Shown: positions 42,966-52,336 of the stretch, piece after piece
Layout: each line of letters starts with the position of its first letter
Numbering within the stretch: position 1 is the first letter of the stretch
Assembly (NCBI GenBank): GCA_963709485.1
Contig: CAVPWE010000003.1
Coordinates: forward strand, 1-64,000
DNA: 64,000 nucleotides
Reading direction: 5' to 3'
Source of the DNA: JAXDBM01 sp963709485
GTDB taxonomy: Bacteria; Desulfobacterota; Syntrophia; Syntrophales; Fen-1087
Notes under the pieces: generated by a model
Told to the model about the DNA's origin: nothing
The model's database searches: none
The model's input: only the letters and a program-made list of their open reading frames with translations
Position numbers and translations under genes: made by a program

Positions 42966-43082
42966 TTATAATCCTCTGAGACCGCCCATGCGATCATGGC
43001 CGGTCCGGTTCCGCTCGATCGCCTTCCCCAGGATATCCTTCTGGGGGTTGAACTCGATCTTGCCTTTCAGGATGATGTTCAT
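42966..43082 (-). CDS. 38-residue micropeptide (operon B, first gene)
   Basis: A 38-codon frame beginning MNIILKGKIEFNPQKDIL and ending GGLRGL. It matches the operon A peptide at 26682-26798 in length, core (IEFNPQKD), ERNRTGH segment and end. An AAAGGGGG stretch lies upstream. The peptide is basic and has no membrane segment. Confidence 0.65.
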   Translation of the reverse strand: MNIILKGKIEFNPQKDILGKAIERNRTGHDRMGGLRGL

Positions 43083-43126
43083 GGTCTCTTGACCCCCTTT
43101 CCCGTTTCTTCCCTTCTTTCGAGGCT

Positions 43127-43155
43127 ACATTAATCCCGAAAGCGGTTGAATACAA
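43127..43155 (-). promoter_or_regulatory. Promoter-like pair before micropeptide operon B
   Basis: TTGTAT-N17-TAATGT on the minus strand, at the same place as in operon A (26843-26871). Confidence 0.55.
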
Positions 43156-43208
43156 TCGGAGGAACCCTGATTGTGGAATGGGAAAAGGGAGCGGAACAGG
43201 ATCAGCCG

Positions 43209-43239
43209 ATCGGACATCGGGGATCGGAGTTTGTCCGAT
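43209..43239. promoter_or_regulatory. Inverted repeat ATCGGACA-N15-TGTCCGAT, copy B
   Basis: Same arms and spacing as at 26925-26955, again 54 bp upstream of the promoter-like pair. Similarity between the two loci stops within a base or two after it. Confidence 0.6.
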
Positions 43240-44908
43240 GTGGAGCAGGGGTGGTGAGTCCATCGCGGAGGCGAAGAAGGCCCTGAAGATCGCCGTCAAG
43301 GCCCTGAAGCCGGGCATGCTGTTCAACATTTACCTGTTCGGCAGCACGTTCAAGAGCCTTTATCCCGAAAGCAGGGCCTGCAGTGAAAAGACTTTGCGTG
43401 AAGCGCTCAAGTACATCAACCAGGCGTCCGCTGACATGGGGGGAACGGAGATTCTGGGGCCGTTGATGGACATCTACGGCAATATACCCGTTCAGGGTAT
43501 CCATCGGGACATTATCCTGATCACCGACGGCGAGGTCGGTAATGAGAGTGAGGTCATGGGGCTTGTCAAGCGCAATGCCGGTCACACGAAAGTTTACACG
43601 GTCGGGATCGGCAGCGGCCCGAATGAATTCTTCATCAAGGGGGTGGCAAGGGCCTCGGGTGGCGTGTCGGAAATGGTGGCGCCGATGGAAAAGATCGAGC
43701 CGAAGATCGTCAGGCTTTTCACGAATGCCCTGGCGGGCAGGATCGAAGACATCCGGATCTCATGGGATGCCGAGGTGAGTCAGGCGCCTGAAACGCCCGT
43801 CCTGTTCCTGGGGCAGCCTTGCAGCCTTTTCACCCGATTGAAAGACGCCTCCCGCGAGGTGGTGTCCGTGAAGATCTCAGGCAGGACCATGAACGGCGCG
43901 AAAGAGTGGATTGTCGACATTAAACCGGTCACGGAGAATGGCCTCCCGGTATCCAAGCTATGGGCCAAAGCAAGGATCCGGGACCTCGAAGAGGGCCAGG
44001 GATCCACCAGCGGGTCACGCCAGCAGGAAAGGGTCGATCGTCGAATTGAGCAAGAGGTCATCGGCCTCTCGAAAAAATACGGGATCATCAGTGGCAAAAC
44101 CAGTTTTGTCGGCGTCGATGAGCGGCCGGAATCGGAGCGTTCGACAAACGAGGTCGTCTTTGTGAAAGTTCCGGGGATGCTGACGAAGGGGTGGGGCGGC
44201 TTGCAGGATCGCGAGGATCAATTGGTGGACTATTCCATGGCAGGGCCCATTCCGGATATTATTGGTGAGAGGCCCTGCTATCTCAGGAAAGAGGCGCCGG
44301 ATCCACTGCAGGGGATCCTTTCGCTCCAGCGGGACAATGGGGGGTTCGATTCTGGAAGAGAACTGGCGGAAAGCATGCGGCTTTCGCATTCAGATGTCGA
44401 ACGCATCGTGGAGATGATAGAGAGGATAGAGAGGAATGTAATTCAGATCAGGGAACGACATGCGCGCCTGCGATCGGTCCTGTCGAAATTCAGGGGTGAA
44501 GCTATAAAGGATGTCCAACGCTGGAGAGAGATCCTCATGGAGACAATCTGTGTGTGTTCAGACCAGGGCGCAAACGACAAAGCCGTTATGCTTGGAAGGG
44601 ACATTCAGCAGTTCACGGAATCCATCGAAATGCATGTGGAAAGGTTTTTGGAAACCATCAGAAATCATATTCAGCATCTCACAGGCGATATCGAACCAAG
44701 GCTCAGCGGATTGGATCCCGTCCGGATCGTGGCGACTTTGATCGCGCTTCACCTGTTGGAGGCTGAATTCGACGACAGAAGGCAGGAGTGGGAAGGGATT
44801 GCACGCACAAGCCGGCTCTGGCTGGATGACCAAATTGCACTGGTGGCGTTGGTAATGAACCCGGGAGAACTGGACGATGAGATCCGTCGGCTCGTGGGGA
44901 ATGGATAG
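43238..44908 (+). pseudogene. VWA-domain (VIT/VWA-type) protein, 5'-truncated
   Basis: The frame starts inside a von Willebrand A domain. GGESIAEAKKALKIAVKALK follows where the MIDAS motif DxSGSM should have been, but that motif and any VIT domain upstream are missing. The rest of the VWA fold is present (DMGGTEILGPL, HRDIILITDGEVGN, KVYTVGIGSG), followed by a long C-terminal region. Homology begins at about 43253, immediately after the micropeptide-locus inverted repeat. A shortened protein could start at ATG 43238 but would lack metal-dependent binding. Confidence 0.75.
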
Positions 44909-45562
44909 CACCACCCTTCCTTATAGATTTTGCGTTAAGTGCATAAGACGCGTGAAATCAAAAAAATGAAGCAAATCTTGCAGGTTTTGCAAAAATATCG
45001 TGGCAGGGGCGGTTCATTATGTTCTAACTGTTATCAGGCAGGATATCGTGACAATTCAGATTCCTCAATTTTCTGAGATGTAGAAACAAGAGAGACGATA
45101 AAAAATGTCTTAATATGTAATGATCTTAGAGGGACACCTGAAGACCGTGAGAAAAAGTATCTTCCTGTGCTTGCTGCAGTTTGAAAAGAACGAAAATACG
45201 GAACTTCAAATACAAGTCAACACCATACCCATTCGGTTCAAATTATTGAATGCGCATTGTAGAAAGGTGCTAACGTTAGATAGATTATTTTCTATTCATG
45301 TAAATATGGATGATATGTTGTTGGGCTGTAATCGCAATCTAACCAATTATAGAATATTTAGTAGGAATATTGATATGATACTTGCTGTTTGGTCAGGATT
45401 GATGTAAGAAACACCATCGATCCCTAAAGGACGTTTATATCGTTGCAATCTGACGGCATCGCGACATTTGGTATATTCTCAGGAGAATAAACACAAAGAG
45501 AGCAGAATACCATCGACTCATACACCTGATTTACAGCTGGTGCATCGGAAGGAAAGGTTAGC
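44909..45562. other. AT-rich intergenic region before the defence island
   Basis: About 650 bp between the VWA remnant and the restriction gene. A 95-codon frame exists at 45120-45407, but it lacks a ribosome site and a recognisable motif, so I do not call it. The region should hold the promoter of the restriction operon. Confidence 0.4.
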
Positions 45563-48500
45563 ATGGATAATCGATTCTTCGAGAGGCCTGTCATCAATTC
45601 TCCATACGAGTACCCGAAGAAGCACTGGGAACTCGACGCGCAGGGTCAGCCTACACAGCAAATTATCGAAAAACGTCGCCGCGCCGAATACATCACACCC
45701 ATACCAAAACCCAAGAAGGGCAAAGGGACAAATAAGCAGCAGGACCTGGTTTTCGACGAAGGCAAAGGGCTTTCCACCCAGGAGCAGCAGTACGATCCAA
45801 CGCCCGTTATCAATGAACTTCGCCGACATGTAGATCAGTGGCGAAGCCTGCCGAACCCGAAGGACTGGCAGGTAACGCCCGAAACCGCCCGACTGCTTCA
45901 GCACTGGCGGCATCACCGGTTCAACAACATCCGGCCGTTCTTCTGCCAGGTGGAAGCGATCGAGACGGTCATCTGGTTGACGGAAGTCGCTCCAAGCGCA
46001 GGAAAGACCGGAAAAGTCTTTCTGGAACACCTCGTCGATGCCAACAACAGCGCCAACCCGGAGCTGTTGCGCCTGGCCCTGAAACTCGCCACTGGCGCAG
46101 GAAAAACAACGGTCATGGCCATGCTGATTGCCTGGCAGACCATCAACGCCGTGCGCCGGCCCGCCGGCAAGAGATTTACGCGCGGATTTCTCGTTGTCAC
46201 CCCCGGCTTGACCATCCGGGATCGCCTCCGCGTGTTGCAGCCGAACGATCCGGACAGCTATTATGCAAGCCGTGAGCTGGTTCCCGGCGATATGCTTGCC
46301 GATTTGGAGCGGTCAAAAATCGTTATCACCAATTTCCACGCCTTCAAACTTCGCGAGCGGCTGGAGCTTTCAAAAGGAGGCCGCTCGCTTCTTCAAGGAC
46401 GGGGCGAGGCTTTGGACACACTGGAAACGGAAGGCCAGATGATTCAACGGGTGATGCCCGAGCTGATGGCCATGAAGAACATCATGGTCTTCAACGATGA
46501 GGCGCACCACTGTTATCGGGAAAAGCCGGGTGAGGCCGCCGAAGGTGACCTGAAAGGCGATGACCGTAAAGAGGCGGAAAAGAACAACGAAGCGGCGCGG
46601 CTGTGGATCTCCGGTCTTGAAATTGTCAAGCGCAAGCTTGGCATCACGCGGGTGATTGATCTGTCCGCGACGCCTTTTTTCCTGCGCGGCTCCGGTTACG
46701 CCGAGGGCACACTGTTTCCCTGGACGTTGAACGACTTTTCCCTGATGGATGCCATCGAATGCGGCATTGTCAAACTGCCCCGCGTACCCGTTGCGGACAA
46801 CATTCCTGGCGGGGACATGCCGATGTTTCGTGAACTCTGGCAGCACATCGGCAAGGACATGCCCAAAAAGAGACGGGACAAGTCGGCGGGCCTCGATCCG
46901 CTGAAACTGCCGGCCCGGCTCCAGACTGCTCTGGAGGCCCTCTACGGGCACTATGAAAAAACGTACAATTTATGGAAAGAAAGCGGTATTCACATGCCGC
47001 CGTGTTTCATTGTCGTCTGTCAGAATACCGCTATATCCAAGCTGGTTTACGATTTTATCTCTGGCTTCCTTCGGGAGAATGAAGACGGTTCCACAAGCCT
47101 TGAAAACGGACGCCTGCCGCTGTTCCGCAATTTCGACGATCACGGCAACCAGCTCGGCCGCCCGCGGACGCTGCTCATTGACAGCGAACAGTTGGAGTCC
47201 GGCGACGCCCTGGATGAAAACTTCCGGAAAATGGCCTCCGATGAGATCGAACGTTTCCGCCGCGAAATCATCGAACGCACCGGCGACCGACGCCAGGCCG
47301 AGAACCTCACCGATCAGGATCTGCTGCGGGAAGTCATGAACACGGTAGGCAAGGAAGGACGCCTTGGCGATTCGATCCGCTGCGTTGTGTCGGTTTCGAT
47401 GCTGACAGAAGGCTGGGACGCCAATACCGTCACCCATGTCCTGGGTGTGCGCGCTTTCGGTACCCAGCTTCTCTGCGAACAGGTCATCGGCCGCGCCCTC
47501 CGCCGCCAGTCTTATGATCTGAACGATGAGGGCCTGTTCAACGTAGAATACGCAGACGTGCTGGGCGTGCCCTTCGATTTCACGGCCAAGCCCGTCATCG
47601 CGCCACCCCAGCCGCCCCGGGAAACCATTCGCGTCAAGGCCATGCGCCCCGAGCGTGATCCCCTCGAAATCCGCTTCCCCCGGGTAGCGGGCTACCGGAT
47701 CGAACTGCCCGAGGAAAGATTGACCGCCGAGTTCAACGCCGATTCCGAAATGGAACTGACACCGGACCTTGTCGGGCCGACGATTACCAAGAATCAGGGG
47801 ATCATCGGGGAGGGCATCGACCTGAACCTCGTCCACACCGGCGATCTGCGGCGATCCACGCTCCTCTTTCATCTCGCCCGGCGTCTGCTCTACACAAAAT
47901 GGCGCGACCCCGGCGAAGAGCCCAAGTTGCACCTGTTCGGTCAATTGAAGCGAATCACCAAGCAGTGGCTCGATACCTGCCTGAAATGCAAAGGCGGCGC
48001 TTACCCCGCCCAGTTGTTATACCAGGAACTGGCCGATATGGCCTGCGAACGTATTACCGCCGGTATCACGCGGTCTCTGATGGGCAAACGACCCGTCAAG
48101 GCCGTCTTTGACCCTTACAATCCCATCGGCTCCACCATGCATGTGAATTTCAATACGTCCCGCAAGGACCGCTGGGAGACAGACGCGCGAAAGTGTCACG
48201 TCAACTGGGTGATCCTCGACAGCGACTGGGAAGCCGAATTCTGCCGCGTGGCCGAATCCCACCCTCGAGTAAAAGCCTACGTCAAAAACCACAACCTCGG
48301 CCTGGAAGTCCCCTACCGTTACGGATCGGAGACGCGCACCTATCTGCCCGATTTCATTGTCTTGATAGATGACGGCAAAGGCGACACTGATCCGCTGCAT
48401 CTGATAGTCGAGATCAAGGGCTACCGGCGCGAAGATGCCAAGGAAAAGAAATCAACAATGGAGACCTACTGGGTGCCCGGCGTTAACAACCACAGGAAGT

Positions 48501-48613
48501 ATGGCCGCTGGGCCTTCTCCGAGTTCACCGAGGTCTATCAGATTGAGTCCGACTTCGAAGCAAAAGTCGAAGCGGAATTCAATAAGATGGTTGAAAGAAT
48601 CGTGAATGATTAA
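45563..48613 (+). CDS. Type III-like restriction endonuclease/helicase subunit (Res)
   Basis: A 1016-residue protein with a superfamily 2 helicase core: Walker A LATGAGKTTVMAML (about residue 175), DEAH box VFNDEAHHCY (about 310), and motif VI-like EQVIGRALRRQ. The C-terminal part contains PDFIVLIDDGKGD and LIVEIKGYR, the PD-(D/E)XK-type nuclease pattern. It would translocate on and cleave unmodified DNA with the methyltransferase downstream. It is the first gene in a res, toxin-antitoxin, mod order. GGAAAGG precedes the start. Confidence 0.9.
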   Translation: MDNRFFERPVINSPYEYPKKHWELDAQGQPTQQIIEKRRRAEYITPIPKPKKGKGTNKQQDLVFDEGKGLSTQEQQYDPTPVINELRRHVDQWRSLPNPKDWQVTPETARLLQHWRHHRFNNIRPFFCQVEAIETVIWLTEVAPSAGKTGKVFLEHLVDANNSANPELLRLALKLATGAGKTTVMAMLIAWQTINAVRRPAGKRFTRGFLVVTPGLTIRDRLRVLQPNDPDSYYASRELVPGDMLADLERSKIVITNFHAFKLRERLELSKGGRSLLQGRGEALDTLETEGQMIQRVMPELMAMKNIMVFNDEAHHCYREKPGEAAEGDLKGDDRKEAEKNNEAARLWISGLEIVKRKLGITRVIDLSATPFFLRGSGYAEGTLFPWTLNDFSLMDAIECGIVKLPRVPVADNIPGGDMPMFRELWQHIGKDMPKKRRDKSAGLDPLKLPARLQTALEALYGHYEKTYNLWKESGIHMPPCFIVVCQNTAISKLVYDFISGFLRENEDGSTSLENGRLPLFRNFDDHGNQLGRPRTLLIDSEQLESGDALDENFRKMASDEIERFRREIIERTGDRRQAENLTDQDLLREVMNTVGKEGRLGDSIRCVVSVSMLTEGWDANTVTHVLGVRAFGTQLLCEQVIGRALRRQSYDLNDEGLFNVEYADVLGVPFDFTAKPVIAPPQPPRETIRVKAMRPERDPLEIRFPRVAGYRIELPEERLTAEFNADSEMELTPDLVGPTITKNQGIIGEGIDLNLVHTGDLRRSTLLFHLARRLLYTKWRDPGEEPKLHLFGQLKRITKQWLDTCLKCKGGAYPAQLLYQELADMACERITAGITRSLMGKRPVKAVFDPYNPIGSTMHVNFNTSRKDRWETDARKCHVNWVILDSDWEAEFCRVAESHPRVKAYVKNHNLGLEVPYRYGSETRTYLPDFIVLIDDGKGDTDPLHLIVEIKGYRREDAKEKKSTMETYWVPGVNNHRKYGRWAFSEFTEVYQIESDFEAKVEAEFNKMVERIVND

Positions 48614-48680
48614 GTGACGCAAAGAAATAACCTTTACATATGGTAACTTTTATGTTACTTGTCATTTGTAAGCAGGGCGT

Positions 48681-49004
48681 ATGAATATAGTCGAGTATCT
48701 TACCGTGACCGGCGCAAGCCCTTTCCGAAACTGGTTCGACAAGCTTGACGGCAGTGCGGCCGCCAAGGTTACAACCGCCTTAATCCGAATTGGAATGGGC
48801 AATACATCAAACGTGGAGAGTGTCGGGGGCGGGGTTTACGAGAGGAAAATCGATTATGGTCCCGGATATCGCATCTATTTCGGAATGGACGGAGAGACCT
48901 TGGTCGTGCTGGTTGGAGGCGGGACAAAGAAGCGCCAGGCGCAGGACATTGCAACGGCTGGGGAGCGCTGGGCGGATTATAAGAAGAGAAAGAAGCAGTC
49001 ATAA
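48681..49004 (+). CDS. HigB/RelE-like toxin of a type II toxin-antitoxin system
   Basis: A 107-residue protein of the RelE/HigB (phage-derived Gp49-like) family. Visible are SPFRNWFDKLDGSAAAKV, GVYERKIDYGPGYRIYF and VLVGGGTKKRQAQDI, the typical pattern of these mRNA-cleaving toxins. The antitoxin follows after 15 bp. The pair lies between res and mod, so loss of either would also threaten the toxin balance. Confidence 0.88.
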   Translation: MNIVEYLTVTGASPFRNWFDKLDGSAAAKVTTALIRIGMGNTSNVESVGGGVYERKIDYGPGYRIYFGMDGETLVVLVGGGTKKRQAQDIATAGERWADYKKRKKQS

Positions 49005-49019
49005 AGGGAGACAGGACAA

Positions 49020-49334
49020 ATGCCGCTGACAAGAGATTTCAGGGAAACAGTCATGGCGCGGGTCAAGGCGGACCCGGCTTTCCGGAGTGAATTGATCATC
49101 GAGGCGACCAATGCCTTCTTGATGGATGAAATGGAAACAGGCAAGGCGCTGCTGCGCGATTATTTGAACGCCACCGAATCCATCGCCGAAATTGCCCGGG
49201 AATTGGAGATCAACGAGAAGAGCCTGCGCCGCATGCTCGGCCCGAAAGGAAATCCGACCCTCAAGAATTTTCTCAGCCTGCTGAAGGTGTGCAGTGAGGC
49301 GGAGCGCCTGACGCTTCAGGTTTGTCACCATTGA
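49020..49334 (+). CDS. HigA-like antitoxin (helix-turn-helix addiction-module antidote)
   Basis: A 104-residue DNA-binding antitoxin. The helix-turn-helix is IAEIARELEINEKSLRRML, followed by GNPTLKNFLSLLKV, the typical addiction-module antidote pattern. A purine-rich site (AAGGGAGACAGGA) precedes the start. It would neutralise the toxin encoded just upstream and may repress the operon. Confidence 0.87.
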   Translation: MPLTRDFRETVMARVKADPAFRSELIIEATNAFLMDEMETGKALLRDYLNATESIAEIARELEINEKSLRRMLGPKGNPTLKNFLSLLKVCSEAERLTLQVCHH

Positions 49335-49402
49335 TCCATATTTCGTAACAGATCAAGGCGCCGCTTTCCCGAACCATACCTTGAATGAATTAAGGATGAA
49401 GC

Positions 49403-52210
49403 ATGGCCAACAAAAACAGCAAAAAGACTGTCGAAACCCTGACCCACGAGGATGCCCGGCGCAAGAACATCCCCACCGCCGAGTTTCAGTCCGTCATGGG
49501 CAAGGAGGAGCAGCATCCAACCCGGGTGGCCATGCCGCGCGGCGTAGACGGGCTGGAAAAGGAGAAGGCGGGCCGCAACCGCGACCTGGACCCGCAACTG
49601 ATCTGGCGCGGCAAGGACGAGCAGGACTGGTCGGACCTCGTGGTTCACGCCCCTCCCCTCTACATCCAGGAGAAGGTCCATCCCAAGGTCCTCATCGACG
49701 ATCTGATCCGTCAGACCCAAAAGGTAAGAGAGCAAGATCCCGGTTTCCAGACCGACCTCTTCGCCGACTTCAACGGCATCCCCGCGGAAGCCGCCAAGAC
49801 CGAATTCTATCGGCACGACGCCAACTGGTCCAATCGCATGATCCTGGGCGACAGCCTCCAGGTCATGGCGTCCCTGGCCGAACGCGAAGGCCTGCGCGGA
49901 AAGGTGCAGTGCATCTACATCGACCCGCCCTACGGCATTAAATTCAATTCCAATTTTCAGTGGTCCACGACGAGCCGGGACGTGAAGGACGGCAACACCG
50001 ACCACATCACCCGCGAGCCAGAGCAGGTGAAAGCCTTCCGCGACACCTGGCGGGACGGGATTCACTCTTACCTGACCTATCTGCGGGACCGCCTGACCGT
50101 GGCGCGAGACCTTTTGACCGACAGCGGATCGATCTTTGTCCAGATCGGAGATGAGAACGTTCACCGGGTGCGGGCATTGATGGATGAGGTGTTTGGGGAG
50201 GAGAATTTCATTTCAGTCGTTGTATATGCTAAAACTACAGGGTTTTCTGGTTCAACTCTGTCAAGTGTCACGGATCACATCATTTGGTACGGTAGAAACA
50301 TTTCAAACCTAAAATTTAGAGCCTTCTATTCCTTGAAACAGGCAGGTGACGAGGGTGCTTCAAAGTATAGGGAGGCATCCACAATTATTGCCTTAAAAAA
50401 CTCTGCTTTTGAACTGACGCGCCTTGCGACGTCAGCTGATCTGACGTCGCAAGGCGCGTCAGTTCATTCAGAGCAGGAGTTTTTCTTTAGGGGCAAGCGA
50501 TGGACCCCACCAGTTGGGCTACACTGGAAAACAACCGTATCTGGTATGGCACGGGTCTCCAGGGCGGAAAGAATAATCGAAGAAGGAAAATCAATCCGTT
50601 ATGTTCGTTGTTTAGATGACTTTTCGATTGTACCTCAAACGAACGTATGGCTTGATATCGGTGGAGTTCAGAGTCGAACTGATCCAAAAATTTACGTCGT
50701 CCAAACCGCTACGGAGGCGATCAAGCGTTGCATCCTCATGGCCACCGATCCCGGCGACCTGGTCCTCGACCCCACCTGCGGCTCTGGTACGACGACTTAT
50801 GTTTCTGAGCAGTGGGGCCGCCGCTGGATCACCATAGACACCTCCCGTGTCGCTCTGGCGCTGGCCCGCGCCCGGATTATGGGCGCCCGCTACCCCTACT
50901 ACCTACTCTCTGACAGCCGCGACGGTCAGATCAAAGAAGCAGAGGTCACCCACACTGCGCCGTTGAGCCAGCCCACCCGCGGCGACATCCGGCAAGGCTT
51001 TGTTTACGAACGGGTGCCCCACATCACCCTCAAATCCATAGCCAACAACACCGAGATCGATGTCATCTGGGAGAAATACCAGGAAAAGCTTGAATCGTTG
51101 CGGGAAAAACTCAACACCGCCCTCGGCAAGAAATGGGAAGAATGGGAAATCCGCCACGAAGCCGACTCGAAATGGCCGGATGCCGCCAAGAAGCTCCACA
51201 CCGACTGGTGGAAACTGCGCATTGTCCGTCAGAAGGAAATTGACGCCTCCATCGCCGCCAAGGCCGACTACGAATACCTCTACGACAGACCCTATGACGA
51301 CAAGAAGAAGGTACGCGTGGCCGGGCCGTTCACGGTGGAAAGTCTCCTGCCACACCGGGTGCTAAGCGTGGATGAAAACGACGAATTGATCGACGGTATC
51401 GAGGATCCCAGGGACGGCTATGGTGAGGTTCGGGACTTCACACAAATGATCCTGGAAAACCTCAAGATTGCCGGTGTCCAGCAGGCCCACAAGGAAGACA
51501 AAATCACTTTCACGTCTATTACACCCTGGCCGGGTTGTTATATTTGCGCCGAAGGACGCTATATTGAAGGCAACGCAGAAGCCGGCACGGAGAAACGCGC
51601 CGCCATCTTCATGGGCCCGGAATTCGGCACAGTCGCCCGTCCCGATCTGGTTTCTGCCGCCCGTGAAGCAGGAGACGCCGACTTCGACGTGCTCATCACC
51701 TGCGCCTTCAATTACGATGCCCACTCCTCGGAATTCAAGAAACTGGGCCGCATCCCCGTTCTCAAGGCCCGGATGAACGCTGATCTGCACATGGCCGACG
51801 ACCTCAAGAACACCGGCAAGGGGAACCTCTTTGTTATCTTCGGCGAGCCGGACATCGACATCATGGAGGTTGAAGGCGGGCAGATTCAGGTGAAGATCAA
51901 CGGCGTGGATGTCTTTCATCCCAACACTGGCGAAGTCCGCAGCGACGGGGCCGAGGGGATCGCCTGCTGGTTCATCGACACGGACTACAACGAAGAGAGT
52001 TTCTTCGTCCGCCACGCTTATTTCCTCGGCGCGAACGACCCGTACAAGTCCCTCAAAACCACCCTCAAGGCCGAGATCAACGAAGACGCCTGGGCCACCC
52101 TTCACAGCGACACCTCCCGCCCCTTCGACAAACCGACCTCCGGCCGCATCGCCGTGAAGGTGATCAATCATTTAGGGGATGAAGTTATGAAGGTGTTTAG
52201 GGTAGTTTAA
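49403..52210 (+). CDS. Type III-like DNA methyltransferase subunit (Mod)
   Basis: A 935-residue N6-adenine or N4-cytosine methyltransferase of the beta class. The catalytic motif IDPPYGIKF (about residue 175) precedes the SAM-binding motif LDPTCGSGTT (about residue 455), as expected for Mod subunits. Between them, about 50195-50715, the sequence is more AT-rich than its flanks; this is the target-recognition part. A 26-bp perfect palindrome lies within it without breaking the frame. The long C-terminal region is not typical of short Mod proteins. It follows the toxin-antitoxin pair and should work with the Res protein. Confidence 0.9.
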   Translation: MANKNSKKTVETLTHEDARRKNIPTAEFQSVMGKEEQHPTRVAMPRGVDGLEKEKAGRNRDLDPQLIWRGKDEQDWSDLVVHAPPLYIQEKVHPKVLIDDLIRQTQKVREQDPGFQTDLFADFNGIPAEAAKTEFYRHDANWSNRMILGDSLQVMASLAEREGLRGKVQCIYIDPPYGIKFNSNFQWSTTSRDVKDGNTDHITREPEQVKAFRDTWRDGIHSYLTYLRDRLTVARDLLTDSGSIFVQIGDENVHRVRALMDEVFGEENFISVVVYAKTTGFSGSTLSSVTDHIIWYGRNISNLKFRAFYSLKQAGDEGASKYREASTIIALKNSAFELTRLATSADLTSQGASVHSEQEFFFRGKRWTPPVGLHWKTTVSGMARVSRAERIIEEGKSIRYVRCLDDFSIVPQTNVWLDIGGVQSRTDPKIYVVQTATEAIKRCILMATDPGDLVLDPTCGSGTTTYVSEQWGRRWITIDTSRVALALARARIMGARYPYYLLSDSRDGQIKEAEVTHTAPLSQPTRGDIRQGFVYERVPHITLKSIANNTEIDVIWEKYQEKLESLREKLNTALGKKWEEWEIRHEADSKWPDAAKKLHTDWWKLRIVRQKEIDASIAAKADYEYLYDRPYDDKKKVRVAGPFTVESLLPHRVLSVDENDELIDGIEDPRDGYGEVRDFTQMILENLKIAGVQQAHKEDKITFTSITPWPGCYICAEGRYIEGNAEAGTEKRAAIFMGPEFGTVARPDLVSAAREAGDADFDVLITCAFNYDAHSSEFKKLGRIPVLKARMNADLHMADDLKNTGKGNLFVIFGEPDIDIMEVEGGQIQVKINGVDVFHPNTGEVRSDGAEGIACWFIDTDYNEESFFVRHAYFLGANDPYKSLKTTLKAEINEDAWATLHSDTSRPFDKPTSGRIAVKVINHLGDEVMKVFRVV
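50410..50466. repeat. 26-bp inverted repeat within the mod target-recognition region
   Basis: Arms 50410-50435 and 50441-50466 are perfect reverse complements with a five-base loop (CTGAT). The 57 bases equal 19 codons, so the reading frame is kept (ELTRLATSADLTSQGASVH). It is far longer than expected by chance in coding DNA. It could be an inserted palindromic element or a recombination site. Confidence 0.9.
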
Positions 52211-52279
52211 TATACAAATTGGGCGGCATGAAAAATCGTGAATTTGTATTAGTAAAATTATAAAGAAAGCCAAATCAGA

Positions 52280-52336
52280 ATGTTTACTCGGTTGACACTG
52301 CGTAATTTCAAGAGCGTAGGTAAAAGAATATATTAA
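52280..52336 (+). pseudogene. N-terminal remnant of an AAA/RecF-like ATPase
   Basis: An 18-codon frame reads MFTRLTLRNFKSVGKR before a stop codon. This is the typical N-terminal beta-strand of RecF/OLD-like AAA ATPases (usually followed by LGPLTVLIGPNGSGKS). Such ATPases often accompany restriction systems. The rest is missing. Confidence 0.5.

Noticed and set aside
45120..45407. 95-codon plus-strand frame
   Set aside because: No ribosome site, no known motif and AT-rich composition typical of an intergenic region.
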